The translations under genes were made by a program, and so were the position numbers. The notes beneath the pieces were generated by a model. That model was not told the DNA's origin, searched no databases, and saw only the letters and a program-made list of their open reading frames with translations. From assembly GCA_900660155.1 (NCBI GenBank), contig CABFPE010000053.1, forward strand, positions 489,891 to 553,890: a stretch of 64,000 nt of DNA, given 5' to 3'. The DNA comes from Hofstenia miamia (taxonomy: Eukaryota > Xenacoelomorpha > Acoela > Hofsteniidae). The first letter of the stretch is position 1; the number at the start of each line of letters is the position of its first letter. Shown piece by piece: positions 41,501-57,500 of the stretch.

Positions 41501-44500
41501 TTATCATTTAAATTAATAATCGAATTACTTAGGTTTTTAAAATTACCTCTTCAACTGGAACTCCAATAGAACAATACTTGTGTGAAGTGGTGGAAAACTG
41601 ATCAAAAGCTTTAGTCGCACTTGTCTTGACGCCCTTGTAAGTGATAGACGCTACGATTTCCATTCTAATGGATTGATCATACTAAAAATAATCAGGATCA
41701 CTAAATATCAGGTGAGAAATAGAACAAACTATTTCCTCAAAAACTAGAATTTCAAATCCATTTAAATCTGATCGAAAGCTTCTATTGTTTCAAATATGTG
41801 AAAATCCCCATTTTTGAAAGTTGTTAAAATATTGAGCGTAATAAAAAGGGCATGAATTTAAAAGAAAAAAACAGCACATATTAAAAAAATTAATTTAAAG
41901 GAAATGAAAAATTCAAAATATAAAAAATTTTCTAATCACAAACACATCCAAGTCATAGAATTGGAGGAATAAGATGCAGCATTTGGCTTCGCTTATTTGG
42001 AAATATGACAAATAATTTGTACGAGTGGCAAACACTAAATAGTGAAAAAAATGCCAAGAAAAACTGAGAAATTTGAAAGACTAAATACTATAAAATTATT
42101 GCTTTATATTGTAGTAGATATTTAGGAATATACTATCAAAGAGAAGCAGTATAGAGTTGACAATATGAGGTAAACAAAGGTGCGAAAAAAGACGCGATCG
42201 GAGTATTTACTACCCGAACACGACCCGACCAGAAACCCAAATCGGGTCGGGTTTAATCGGATACCCTAAGTCATTCTTTAGTACAAAACTTGGATATCGA
42301 ACGGTTTATTCTACAAACTAAAATGGTGGATTAATTTCTAAATTTATGAAATTATTGAAATATAATCTAATTAGTACAAAAATATACGAGAGTCAATCAA
42401 ACATCTTTGAAGCAAAATAAATCTGTTGAGAAAATACATCTTAAAGAATGTTTGGATGATTCCTACTGTAAAAATTAGGTTTAACATCGCCAAAGTCTTT
42501 CTTGAAAAAAATGAGTATTTGTTTACTCTAAGGTCCCGAATTATCAGGACCCCTCCCCCGTTTTTGATTTGCAGATTTTCTTTTTTAGAAAAGCTGATTT
42601 ATTTAAATTTGTTTAGTTACATCTAAAAATTGCAGCTCAATGTTAATAACATTGTACAAATTTGAACATTAGATTAGGATTAATTTAAAAGAGACCCCGA
42701 TCATTTATCCCCCTTTTTTGTTTTACAAAATTTATTAGAAATCGCAGACCCTCCTCTGAGTATTTACAATAGCAAAAAACTAAAGTTGAAATTAAAATGA
42801 ACAAACAATTCAGTGCGAGTTGAAAATACGTGGGAAAGGTATGTGATATTAAGGGAAGTAAAAGAAGTAAAAAATGTTTTGTCGCTTTTCTGGAGTACAA
42901 AAGGTTCAAGAAGTTATAGTTGAGATTTCAGATTTCAAATACAAAAGAAAATCAATCAACTACAGTAGTGATAATTCGATTTCATGGGTATTTTATTGTA
43001 GTACATTTCAAGTTTTTGATATTGAACATTGCTATATCATTAAGATTCCAAATTTTTGGAAACTTAGTTATACTAGACCAATTCTAAGTTGAGGCCTATT
43101 TCGTTTAGGTGTACGTGGTATTCGGCACAGCAGCAATTTGAAGGTTACTAACAGCAGTTTTGCTCTCTTAAATGTAGTTTAAACAAGAATGAAATTGTGA
43201 AAACTTAATAATTGTATGAAAAAAATAAAATATTCCTAAATAATATAATAACTTAGTGCGCATTTAAATATAAACTACATTTATTCAAAATTGCAAAAGT
43301 TGTTAAAACTTTCCCAATACTGACTGAACAGATGTGAGTGCTTTAGTAGTCTCTGATAATAGTCGGTCACTTACTAAATATATTCTACAATTTCTCGGTT
43401 ACTATATTCGTTTCAACAGTCAACAAGCGTCATTTCCCTCCAGGTGCGTTCTATTAGACTTACATTATTTCCTAAAACGTCTACAAACTTTTGCGATTTG
43501 CAAATGTACATACATTTAGTTGCCGCTCAAATAACTACGCGACGCTGGAGGGGAGTGAGGTCCTTAATATTTTTTACTATGTAAATTTAGGGAGGGTGGG
43601 TGTGCTTATCCAAGACACGATAACAATATCTCAGATTTGCCTTTTTCGAAAAAAAACTTTCTGCTGTTTTGTTTTTATCTTTTTAACGTTTGGTAATGTT
43701 AATAGTGCTATAGCAGCAAATTCGAATTCGGAATATAGAACAGTCATTTATCAATGTATTCTTCACTTTTCAGCATGATTATATTGGATTTTTTTGAAAG
43801 AGAGTACCTCAAAAATCGTGACGTCACGATAAAAGCTCCTATTTGTATGTGATGAAGGAGGTCTACAATAAAAATCCCAATTTACGACCCACATTCCTAA
43901 TTTTTTTAAAAACTATGAATTACAATTTACAGTGTGAAAACTGCTACACCTACGCGATATGACCGAATTGCGTACATCATCGCTATTTTATGTCAAATAC
44001 ATTGAAAGTGTTAGGCGAAGCAAACATTTGATAATTGCAACTTAAAATATACATATTACAAACAATCAATAGAAAAAAAACATCGTTTTCTCTATAAAAA
44101 TGGTATATTACATATATTTACTAATGAAAGAGCGAATAATATGAGAAACGTAATATATTTATAGTGTAATTATTTCTAATGAAAAAATCCCGCCTGTACA
44201 AAATGCAGGTGCACTAAGAACGCTGATGCATCACAATAGACAAAACGGATACGAGTTTGCGCCAGATTTTGATAAATAACTTCAAAGCTACTCTATAGGA
44301 GGATGGCTTTTTGGGGTAGCATTGTTAGCTCAATAAGATAACGTCACAAATTATTATGTCACACAAATATGAAATCAATTGCTTAAATATAAATTTAATT
44401 TTTTAATGTTTGAATTCCAATAAATGTTCGGTGAATGCGACATAAAATTGTCAATGACGGGCTAATTTCGATTTCAAATTTTTAAATCAAAATTATAGGC

Positions 44501-47500
44501 CTCCAACCAAATTTCGAAAGACTAATTTTGCCAACATTTTCGATATGACCAATTACATGCATTTGGTGATCTAGTGGCAAAAAGACATTAAAAAATTTTC
44601 CAATAATTTTATGAAAAAATATAGTAGATATAATGGGTAAATGGCTAAACTAAAAACTATTTCTGACTGGCATAACCTACTCATTTAAGATGCCTAGTTG
44701 AAACTCTTTTACCGACAAAATACTAACAATTAATATATTTATTAAAAATTTATAGTAAATGAAGTAAAACCACATATTTTTTGAACAGGGCCACATTCTA
44801 AGAAAAGAATTACATGTATATCATAGTTAGGTGTTACGAAGGAGAGCAGTGAACTATGAAAAAATGCTATTAAGGGGTGAGTGTGAAATCATGTCATTTA
44901 TCTTATGCAGAAAGTCCAATATCTGAATTTAATTCACATTGCCTCAAAAAATGAAGTTACTGTTGTTACCAATTGATATCGAAGCCACCTCATTACTTTC
45001 TCATTTGCAAACAGTGTTTCAAAAGGCCTGTCTTAACTATACGATTTAATAGGTACAACTAAATAGGAAGTTTGTAGAATGCCCATTTTCCCCCTCTCAA
45101 TTACACGATTTAATCAGCCCGGTTAAGTCGTATAAAGACTGGCCTTTAGAAATCAAATTTTCAGTGAAAAAACTATGTACGTCAAACATTCAAAATTCTA
45201 GTCAGTGATTGGGTTGTAAAAGTCATCCATATTTAATAATTATTGCGTTGAATGACATATTTGTAAAGGAAATGTCAATATTTCATGATAATATACGAAT
45301 TTGGTTTTGAAGATAGACATTGTATAAAACAGTTGAATGTCTTTTTCAATTTAAAATGTCTTGGTGACTACACGAACTCAAATTTTATTGAACACCCACA
45401 ATGAATTTGAAAATATTTGCTGTAACTCTTGAAAACTTTCGCACAGAAATCGCATAAATTGTTTACATTTGTTGAAGCTTTATTCAAACATATCCATGCA
45501 AGTGTAATCAGGTATATGAGAGAAATGACAGACGTTATTTGCTCAAGAGGTCCTTGACATTTGGTTTGCATTACAAAGTTTAATTGTATGAAAAATATGC
45601 GAACACACATTTTGGCATTGTCTCGGGTAGTGTTCTGCGGCTAAGGCACTTTTCTTGGCTGTAGCCCGCCGTAAAAAATAAATCTTGGCCGTAGCCCGCC
45701 GTTAGCAGTAATGCTTGGCCCGTAGCCGGCCGCTAGCCGTAATTTTTACTATAGTCAGTACTTTTTACTACTACTAAGTGCTATACTGTAATTTTCAATG
45801 CAACAATAGAAATATATCCATCGTTTGAACAATTACAGAAAATCATGAGAACAGCTGTTTTAAAAATAATAATACAAATATAATTCATGGAAAATTGTAA
45901 TTTTAAAAAATTTTCAAACGAGCAGATAACAAAAGATCATTAACATGTGCTGGATTGAGGCGATTTCTTTTATCAGTAATGGTGCTTCCGCATCCACTAA
46001 ACACTCTTTCATATCCCTTTTGTGTTGCTATTGTAGCATGCAAATGTCTGTCAATGACGGCCACATTAAGTAATGTAGCGTCATGAGCACACTTCACTAG
46101 TTTTTGACTACATAAAGAAACAGACTGTAACTTTATAAGAAAGAACACAAAGTGACATCTATTAAAAAGCTTTTTACAATTAATAACATGTACAGGTTTA
46201 TTCAACAGGTTGTTATACTTGCTTCAACGTGACAGTTTTGAATACTGATATATAAAAATTAATACAATTCATCATTATATGATACATTTTTTTGTAATGG
46301 TCTTTTAAAAGGGCGTAGGGAGCGTAGTGGGGTGTGATCTCACCCTCCTCCTTTTCTACGTTCCGGTATTTTCAATATTGCAATGCATTCTGTATACTTC
46401 TTAAGCATACATATAAACTAAAATATATGTGATATTCACATACATACATATACAATATCATAACTTTTATGAGTAGACTTCAAAACTGCAAATTAGTATT
46501 TTCATTTATGAATTCTAGCCGGTATTTTGTCCGTGAAACAAAATATTTGGCCGAAGCCGGCCGTTAGCCGTGAGTCTTTCGCCTTATCCGGCCATGGCTG
46601 CAGAACACTAGCCTCGGGTTGCTAAACAGGATTGGCAAAAAGTAGTTTTTACAAAACGTTTTAAACGTTTAAAACAATGTTTTTCGCTCTTAGAAAGACG
46701 CACCTTAAGTAGTAAATTTTGCTGAAAAAAACATATAGTAGCAAACATTAAATAACGATTACATAAATTGTTCGTTTCATACACGTAAACAAAACGCAAA
46801 TTTTGCTATTTTTCAGTTTAAAATCTGTTATAAAAGTACGAATGGACGATACCCAAAAGATATTTTCTAAATTTTCCACAAAGTTCCAAATAAATTTGAA
46901 AAAAAAACATTGCAAAGAACAGTTGTTTTAAACAGTGTTTAAAACATGGCAACCCTGTTGCTAAAGATGAAAACTTCATAAGAAAGAGCAAAGCTATAAC
47001 ATGCTTCCCTTCACCTCTATATTTTATAACAAAACCACAGCAATTACAATGAGAAGTCAAACCAACGACACTTAATTGAACTTAGCTTTGTCCACCTTCT
47101 GCAAACCGATCAATATCAAACGTCGTTAAAATTCTAAACTTGAATGTCATATACCCTCGAAATGAAATTTCTCACCAATGATATGTAGTAGTAATCTTTT
47201 TAAGAATTTTTGGGAAGAGAATTATTTCATTTTAAGCGCGCTTCTAGTAAACGATTGGTTAATGGGATTAATCGGCAGGGCAATTGATGACAAATCAATG
47301 GCGTATTTCCAATCAACGATTGAACAACGCGCTTTGTCAACGCTTTCAGAAGTCGTAAATGAAAACAGCAATTCAATTCCTCCTTTGACAAATCGTTTAC
47401 TGGCTATTGTAGAAGTTTGATCTATTTTTTATTGAAAATTGTGATTTTAATCGTTTGAAAATTCATCTGCAAATCAAAGAGCGAAATCATACGTCCAATC

Positions 47501-50500
47501 AACGTGATATTTCCAGAAAAAGATTTATCAACAGAACAATTAAACTGTCTTAAAATCGCATGACTTGCAAAGTCAATTCGTTTTGTCAACAGGGAACTTA
47601 AATCTGTCAACTGATTGACAAATATAGCTGAAAATACATTATATAGAGTCAGCCTCTTCAAATAACTAAGAAGATAAATTTTTGTAACTAACAAATTATT
47701 CTTGCAATTTTGACTTAAGTACTAGTTTCTGGCGCAATCGTAAGTAGAAAAAGTGGAAAAGGAAATTTTATCTCACATGTTTAAAAATTCTCATCATGAA
47801 TTATTTTATCATACCAACCCAGTATAACAACATTTACTTTCGAGAAAACTGGGGTTTCAGAGCAAAAAATCAAAAAACTAAAAAACTTGAAACGTAATAA
47901 ATCATTGATGAAACTTCACTCGTTAATCTTGTACAAATTGGTGCAAAGAAAAGCGAAAGAAAATTTTCTAAGAACATATGACGTTATTTCAATGTTGAGT
48001 ATAATATTCAGGTGGGATTAATAAGAAACTTTCCTAAATAAAAAACCCAAATTACATACCGTCACAACAAAGTACTTATGCCAAATTTTGTAGTCACCTT
48101 CTTTAATGTAATTCATTGAGACACTTTGAAATATTTTTTAAAGCTCGAATTTTCAAAAAAAACGTAGATATATTGAGTTCTGCTACTAACAATTTGAAGG
48201 ACATCGCGATCTTATTAAGAACCCACACAATCCGAAAACTCTCACAATCAATGAAGAATTGACAAATTATCGGGCTTTAAATATTAATTAATATTATTTA
48301 CAGGAATCCCTCAGAGTTTCGACAGAAATGACATTAGATGTTCACTCTTAAGGGGTATTGTAAAAATGCTTCCTTAACACGAAAAATATTTTCCAAGTTG
48401 GTGACATGGATGAAGAAAAGAGGTCAATGAAATTTTGGTCATACTTCAAAACAGTATTGGTAACATTTTCAACTCAGGATAAAAAACACACCATAAATAG
48501 GAGTAACTAGTTGACATGCGGGTCAATGACATATGCAGATCAAGCACAAGTCACCTTCAGACAAAAACAAGCTGTTTTCAGTTTTGTAGGCAATTCTACT
48601 GCAAAACAAATTTTACTCAAGAAATGAAGAATAATGCTAAAGAATCAAATAATTCTGAACTACATGGATAAAAAATTTTACACCTAAATTCAAATGAAAA
48701 CTTACATATTGAGTATTTTCCGATTCATCAACCTTGATGTCGGCTTTAAATGAAGTGGAGACTCTTGTGCCGTCAATAGTTTCTTGACTGTTGTAAAAAC
48801 ATTTACCACCCACTTTTTTTGCACAAATATCAACCTTCAAGTTTTTATAATTGTCGATAGTAGATAAGGCAACACCGTCGGGTAAGGAGACTTCCAACTA
48901 AAACAGTGTTTAATAAATTTGAAAAATAATTGAATACTATTTAAACTTTCTGAGGTCCATTTAACTATGGAGCTTAATTTTAATGACGGGTTTGTGAAAA
49001 ACAGCTGCTGTTTTAAGGATTACTAAAAAACCTCAATTTTCACTCGTATATTTGATGATATTCACTAATATTAAGAATTGAAGTACATCGATCCATAAAT
49101 GGTAACTCAGATGAAATTATCATTTGAATTTGGAACCAACAATCTAAGCGTATATCACTCATGCAAATTTTTTACTAGAAAGATTTTTTTCAACAATGAA
49201 AGTATTACATTGTTTCGCAGTACATTGATTGTGCAATTAATAACATCGAAACGCATTGCTACAGAGAACATGAATTAAATTAAATTGAATTTTTCATTGC
49301 AATTCTGAATGCAGTTTACTTACAAAATACCTACAACGAGATCAAAATCCATTCCAGGTTTGTAATTGTCTGGATTGTTTTCAGAAAATTTAATAGAGAA
49401 GTCAGAATCTGCGAATGCCACATTGGAGCTTCCACTTTGCACAATCTCTGTTCCATATTCTGTTACATCAGCTTTCACTTCTAAACCGCGCTTTGTGTCA
49501 GAACCTGCATTATAGAAATCTGGAGACTTTTTGCTTAACAGTGAAGTTGTAAATTCAAATGGAAATTTCCCGTCCTCATCCAACTAAAAAATGTTATGAC
49601 TGATGAGCGTGCTATAATAGGAATTTAAAACGGCGGCGAATTTAGAAAACATAAATGGCGTTAATAAACATGTAGTCTCGATTGAGTAAAAACGCATACA
49701 ACTAAGATGGTAAGCGCCGTTTTATTTTCGATGAAAATAAATATATAAAGTATTAAGCTAGTAAATATTGAAATTTTTGCACATTCCCAATAATGAAACG
49801 ATATTAGCGATGAAATCTATAAGAGAATGTAAAATAACTAATGTACGAAGTTCATGTGAAAATTGTGTGTTTGAATAAAAATGCAGCCCACACAGCCATA
49901 GTGAATCAACGAATCACATACCTTTCCTTTAACTTCATGCACAATCGTAACATCATAAGAATTAGTTTCAGAAATAACAACCCCATAATCCTGCATTGAA
50001 TAAGCCATTTCTACAGCAACATCACCAAAGCAAGGCTTACCGAATGTGTACATACATTGCACATGTCCAGTTATTTGTTGATCAGCCTTCGTGACGTAAG
50101 CTAAAACGAGTTAGTTAGAAAATAGCTTGTGGCATAATTTTAGAGCGATTTTGAAAAAGTAACAATAGTGCCTAACATACTAATTATTTTCAGTAAAATT
50201 CAATTCAAGCCTCTCTTTTATCCATTTAACACACAAAGTGTTCAGTTTTGACGAAACTTTATTTAATCTAATATCCTGAACTAAAGCTTCAACTAGTTCC
50301 AATATGGTACTTAATAAACGATGATCCAATTTTTTCCCAGTTCGGCAAAAATACACGTTTTGGGAACTTTGATCCGCCGTATTTTTGTTCAGTTAACTAT
50401 CTTAAGTGTTATTTTGTAATCACTATAATTAAATGATAAATATACTCTCTCATTTTTTTTGTTTTTTCCGGCACCCACAACATCTACATATACATATGAC

Positions 50501-50653
50501 GGTGAACATAAACTCAAAGTTGCAACAAAGATAAGGCAAAGGAGCGGCCTGAAATCTAATTAGTGTTGAGACAGAAAAGCTGCGAATTATTACACGGCAG
50601 TAGTAAACGACAGATACAGAATGCCTAGATGCCGTACCTGTATCCGTTGTTGT

Positions 50654-50687
<34 letters not shown>

Positions 50688-50758
50688 NNNNNNNNNNNNN
50701 NNNNNNNNNNNNNNNNNNNNNNNNNNNNNNNNNNNNNNNNNNNNNNNNNNNNNNNNNN

Positions 50759-50791
<33 letters not shown>

Positions 50792-53700
50792 CGCCTATAA
50801 AATATCATTTTAAGAATTTGGACGATGATGTAAATCTTCATGCATATACTAATATTTTGCATACGTGTTGCCAACTATTATAGTTACCAAAAAAAGCCGA
50901 AATAGTTAAATATAGTTAGTGCTAAAATGAACAGATTGTCTCTAAAAACCAGTTATACTTGCTTTTTAAAACCCACTGTATATTTTAGCTTTGGTAAAAA
51001 ACTTTTTTAAGGTTCCTAATAATAATGCTTGCAATTACAAAAGCAATGTATTGCAACACTCAAATGTTGAGAAAAACCTCCCTGAATTTCATAATTTAAA
51101 CAGTAAAAGTTCTCTTAGTTAATATGCTGGGGATATATGTATAACTTGCCCCCTCTAAAAAATTTCGTTCCGTCGCCACTGCATATTGTAGGAAAGGCTT
51201 CAGTTCAAAAAGCTACAAAAATCAATTACTATCCCCAAATAATATTAATCGCTAAAAAGCAAACACATTTTCCAGAGATAACAGGCGTTGGCAAAAATAC
51301 ACTATCAATGTTTTTAAGATGCATTTTATCAAAAAACACTCTAAAACCTGGTTATTCAAAGTAACATCACTGATTAGCTAATAGTAACAGTTAGTTGAAA
51401 AAAAATTATACCACTTCTTAGAGCAGATAATCAGTTTACACTAAATCAAAAATTCCTGCTGTTGTCAGAATTGGCCAGTTCAAGTAAACTAACGTAGACA
51501 AAAGCAAATGAAAGAAAAGTATCAGAAAAACAAAATAAGCGGTTTTTTAAATAAAATTCTCATTACGTGAGGAATCACAAATACATTTAAAATGTTCTAA
51601 GTGGTCAAATTTGACAACTCAGGCTTTCTAGTTCTAACGTCTGCTACATCCAAAGTTATTGCAGTTATTAAAACATGAAAATCACTCTATTGTTTAAAAA
51701 AACAATTCTTAATCTATAAAAAAACTAAAATAACAAAATACGTGTGCTTTAATATCAGAAAAACTCAGTGTTTCTAAAAATTAACAGACGTGTCATTTTT
51801 ACTACAGCTTAAATAAATACTAGCAAACTAGCGTATGTATTTGTTCAAAATGTGTGCAATATTAGTCAGTATTTTCAAAATGTAGAACATTTACATAATT
51901 TGTAAGTCCAGGATAATAATTGTTAAATTTACCTCTAAAATGCACAGTGCATCTTTAAAGAAACACATCGTTTTGTCCACATTTTCAAACAATTTTCTCC
52001 AAAACTATTAGGACATTTGGAAACCAGGCATATAGAAACATACATATATGGGCAAATGTGTTCTCCTATTACGGTGAACATTTGTGGTAAAAAATTTTCA
52101 TGTGCTTGATAGAACATTAAAAAAATTTTGAATAAAAAATTTTTTTTGTAAAAGCATTCAAATTCGTGCCATACTTAATGTTCAGATAATAAAGCGGTCT
52201 AAAGCTCATGGTAGCAGCAACTAACCTTAGTTAATAAGTTATTCAAGTTGCACTCAGATGCCTCGTGCGCACGCCAGATGTCATCGAGTATATCAGCTGT
52301 TTTAGATTTTAGATATATAAATTACTTCGTAAGTTATAAACATTTAAATAATTTTTATCGAAATAACAGGACTTCTGAGCTGGGGTTGGAGCCCGGAACC
52401 GGAGCCAGATGTTTATGGAACAGCTCCAGCTTCAAAGAGTTTTTTGAAAAACTATTTTTATTAGTTTTTTTGTTCCACAAGGAGCCTTATGTTTCAAAAA
52501 AATGTATAAAAATGCTTGGAAATTTTAAGAAATTTGAAAAAATCAATAAGTTCGCAAATATTCGTATTTGTGAATACATTTTAGCCCAGATTATAGTGGC
52601 ACCGGAGCTAAATTTTGATAACAATGTGCTTGGGAGCGGGAGCTGGAGCAGCTTCATATTTGGGCCTGTTCGGAAGCCCTTAGAAATAATCACAATTTGT
52701 AAAAAAAATTAGGGTTAAAACTGATATTAAAAATATGGAAAACAATTTGGTGAAATTCAAAATTCATTATTCAACACAATTTAACAAAAACAATTAATAC
52801 CTAAAGACATTACGAAATACAAACTTGAAGAGGTGTTTTAAGTGAAATATTGATGAACTCGTTTTGCCAGCTAGTTGACAATTCTAGCATGGAAACAGCA
52901 ATTTATTACGAATTAATCGTTTTGTGAAGAGAATTATAGATTCTCTGGTAAAAATTTTTTTAAAGAAAACAAGGTATAGTTGCTTTACAAATGCACTTTT
53001 CAATTTTATAAGTGATTTTCAAATGGTTAACATTAAAATATTAAAAAATCATCTACAATATCAATAATAAACATCTAATTGACAAATCAACTGGTCTTCA
53101 ACGAAGCAATTGAAATATCTTGAAATTTAACAACTTTTGCCTTGCCAAAAACTCAATTGATTTGTCAAAAAAGCAAATAAATGGATGTGCCCATGCAAGA
53201 TTGATAACTCTTTGACCCCCTGAAAAAACTGTGTCATTATCTTCGCTCAAGAAAAATTTATGGATATTGTGTCACAGAGTAGTATTAACATATTTTTATA
53301 CTGAAATTTTTTGTTTCATATTTAGCTCATTTTATTCTCCTTGCTGCATTTTTTATGAAAAAATGTGGATAACAAATTGTATTGATTCATTTTATTTGTG
53401 CGATCTTATAAGAAATGGCATATTTTGCTGACCTCATATAGAAAAATTCTATTGTCACAAAAATATGCTAACAATATGCAATATCACTATGTATATTTAA
53501 TGTTCTATGTTAAGAAAAGGTTGAATTTTACTCCCCTCCCCCAGTAATAGACGTATGTTATATAGCACAATAAAAATAGGGTTGACAAATTCAGTCAATA
53601 CATCGTTTAAGGGAAACAGAATTGCTCGATAATTGCTGTGTTGATTAATTGAATGAACACGGACAAATCATTTGCATTAGGGAGACCTTAAAAAAGAGTT

Positions 53701-54474
53701 ATTTGAAGTAATTCAAGCTAGACAGTGATTACAGAATGATATGATTCGAGTAAATGTGACATTTATGAAATATATCATTTATAAACTTTCATTATGAATT
53801 TGATTTCCGGAATTAAATTCCATCCTTATGATAACTTAACTGGATAAATCATAAATACAATTTCTAAAATAACCGGCCATTAAATATATGAGGGATTCTC
53901 ATGACTACGAATGTGTATTAAAATGAATTAAAACATACATTTATCCATCTTCACGGTAACTTCAAACTTCGGAAGGACATATTTGTCGACTTTGAAAGTT
54001 TTGTGGTTGATCTCATTCGTGTTCTTGCATTCCACACGAATGGTCCACTCGCCGAGGATTGGTATGTCGGAAACTCTGAACTCATTTTCGAAAATGTGGT
54101 AATCTAAACATAGCGAACAAAATTAGGTTGTGCGTATTCGGAGCACAAAAAGTCGTTTATAAATAGTAAGAATCCAGAGAAAAGAGTGCATAGGATATAG
54201 AAGATTAATGCTTTAGAGACATGCAATTCACAATCTCACAAAACTTTTAGACTTCATATTTGAAATTAAAATAAAATTTTAAACACATATATTAGACGGT
54301 TTCGATAGATAGTCTATCTTCATCAGTAAAATGGTAGTAATATTTTAAAAAATTAAGTTTAATGTTAAGATGTATTATATTAGAATAATTTTGAGATGTT
54401 AAGTTCTTTCTGTCTATTTAATAGTTTACTTTTGTCTGTTGTTTCATTGATGGTAATTGCTTCTCCTATTTTAG

Positions 54475-54510
<36 letters not shown>

Positions 54511-57500
54511 TACGGGCACTGGATACAAATTTTAAAATATCTATAGCGTGATGAACACAAAAAACATATAGATATACATATTAGTATATTCTAAAATTGA
54601 AGAAACAAACCTTCAGTCGTCTTAATATCTTCCCACTTCATAATTCTAGTTTTATTTGGGTTAATGACATAAACATCGCAACTGTCTTCTATTGGCTTCA
54701 AATCTCTGTTGACCATGAATCCACGAAATTTCACTAAAATGTGAACATTATAAAATTGAAAACTAGAGCATTATTGTGAGTATTCAAATTTTTTAATTTA
54801 AAAGAATTGCTATACCTGTTTCACCAGGCTTGTAAATAGGTTTATCTGTCTGTATAAGAATAGCAGAACTACTCAAAATATAAATAACTGTTCCAGTAAG
54901 CAAGACATCCTTTCCATTTTCTTTATAAGAATAAACAAGTGTAAGAGAAGCTCCATCGGCTGCTCCTTCTATTGGATTGATCTTCACCGTCTCTGTGTGC
55001 GGGGTATTGCATGTGAGAGTAATGACTGCATTCTCTAAAATAACGGCCTTCTCATGCTTTATTTTCATGTTAACTTCAACGGTTGCAGTAGAATCTTTGG
55101 GGTTATCGCAAAGCAACTGGATATCATAGTCGCTGTTGGCGTGAATGTAATTAGCTGACCAACTTGTTATCCTAGAAAAGGCCCGTTATTCAAATTGAAT
55201 ACTACATTGAGTATTTGATTCATATGTCTTAAAATAACTAAAATCATTTATTAGCGTATCGTAGCACAAAAAGAGGATTCTTGCCAATTGCCTCTAGGAA
55301 TAAATGGTTACAGTTAGAAATTAAGACTTTGCACACGGCACACCTCAATAGGTTTGGGATACTTTTGCACATATCAAGAAACAATCAAAGGTCTTTGTTA
55401 CTTCCATAGGCTCAAAACCTTATAAATGCGTAAACATTCGGTATGGAGAGAATTTAATTGTGTTTCGAAAATTCGAAATTTTAAAAAAAAATTGTTAATC
55501 TTTTCAACAATTTCAGCCACAGCAATAAACTTTAATAGAAATTTTTAATATTGCTTTAAGGCATGTTCCCCAATAGACCTGCCCATGCCTTACGATTTTT
55601 AAATTTGTTAAAAGGCTTGGAAAAAATTCGTTGTCAATTTAGAAAAACCTGTTTGTCCCTTGAAATGGATGAGAGGCAGTTTAAGGTTAATTGTATAAAA
55701 TAATTACTGGATAGCAAAATATTAATATAAATTTAATGTCCTGGGAAAAATACCATTATACTTCCACACAATGAGTTTGCCGAATAGTACAGCCAAGCAC
55801 TTTACAAACTGGCTAGAAAAATAGATAAAAAAAATGTGCACAACAATCAAATTTACTCCCAAAACATTTCTCAAATTTGGATTTTTGTTTATCTAAGTGA
55901 GAATAGACTATAGCATACTTCTTGAATTTTGTACTAATATTATTATAGCCTTTGAAATTTGCATAAAGATTCGAAATATAACTTCATCACATGACAAAAC
56001 GGCATTCACTAAAAGCCACATTGTTAAATAGTGATGGGTAGTGGGCATTAAAATCAAGATCAGCATTCTAAGAATGAAGTGACAAAACTAGTTCAAGAGA
56101 TAGATTTTACGTTTATAGTATTGTTTAAGAAGCTTGCTGAATACTGAAAACAGTTTTAAATCGAGAAAGGATGCTCCGTGCAATTAGCAGTTAACGACAA
56201 CGGCATTTAAAAGTTGGTACTTATCATTGAAATTCAAATACAGTTTTGTTGTCAAAAACCAGAATGGAAAACGGGTCATAAATTTTTGACAAGACCCAGC
56301 CGAAGACGCTATGGTCTAAATATGTACTTCTCATTCTTCATATCAAAGACAATACTTAGCCGTATAATAATTAATAAGAATAACAATCAGAATATCAAAT
56401 TGCGCGATTGTCATACATGTGACGTTTAACGTTTAACTGTCATCAATTACTTATTTTTTAGTCAGTGATGTGGAAAATGTGTGAGGCGCAACTGCATGCT
56501 ATTAATTTCATTCCTTTATTTATGATATTATTATTCTGTCCAATATATTGCGCTCTTTCTATAATACATGTTGTATGTGACAACACAACTTACAAAGAGT
56601 TGAACAAGTGGCGCGTCAGTGGTAATATATTATGACTCACAATATTTCCAGGGTATTAAAAGAAAATGAATTAAACTGGATATTCGATTATTATCGATGA
56701 TAATCAAATTTGAATATACATAACCGTCTACAACAGGAAAAAGGCGTTAGTAGAAAAATTGTCGCAAGTTGTGAAGGGCCATTTCAAAATTTAAAGCTTA
56801 CTAAAGCCTTTTCCGTTTCACATTGGGATAGATTAGACTAAATGATTTGATGGTCTTTCAAAAAATCGCTTAATTGCTCTTTAACGTAGTGAACTGCTTT
56901 GTTTATCAATAGCTTGTCTTGCGGAAAAATGTCTAGTGATATTAGCATTCAATATTTTGATCAAGTATATAAATAAATTATATCGCATTGCTTCGGTTTT
57001 TTTCAAACCAACCTCTAATTCACAATAACACCCTTAAACACTGGCTGTGTCAACTCAAGAGTTCGCAACCCTCCATAGTAAACCATAATTATAACAGCAT
57101 TTTGAGCAATTGATTTATTGTCTGTGACAATCATCTGAATACTTTCTATGTTTAAAAAGCTAGGCAAGGATTCTTTTTTTCTTTCCTTTTCTAAGGACTT
57201 GAGAAATTTTTTTAGGATCAGAACATAGAAAAGTTGCCAAATTTGTAAGTTGTATAGTATTTATTGAGGCAACAATACAAGTGACTCTTACTATCATTTA
57301 CTTGTTAATAAAAAATACAGGTCACATATGCACTAACTCAATCATATGTCAATTTGTGATTCTTCCTGGAGATTACTCCTGGCTATGACTCTGAACTATA
57401 ATCTTTAAACATAATGAATTCGATGTTTAAAATAAGGAAAAAATATTGCCAATTTAAACTTGATTATTCTCAATTCGATAATTACTATTGCAATTTGATA

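Noticed and set aside
50590-50883. Open frames through the N run near 50.7 kb
   Set aside because: They are translations of a (TA)n microsatellite and Ns.
52248-52712. 154-codon open frame at 52.2-52.7 kb as a gene
   Set aside because: Most of it is the interior of the hAT-type MITE, and the composition is repeat-like.
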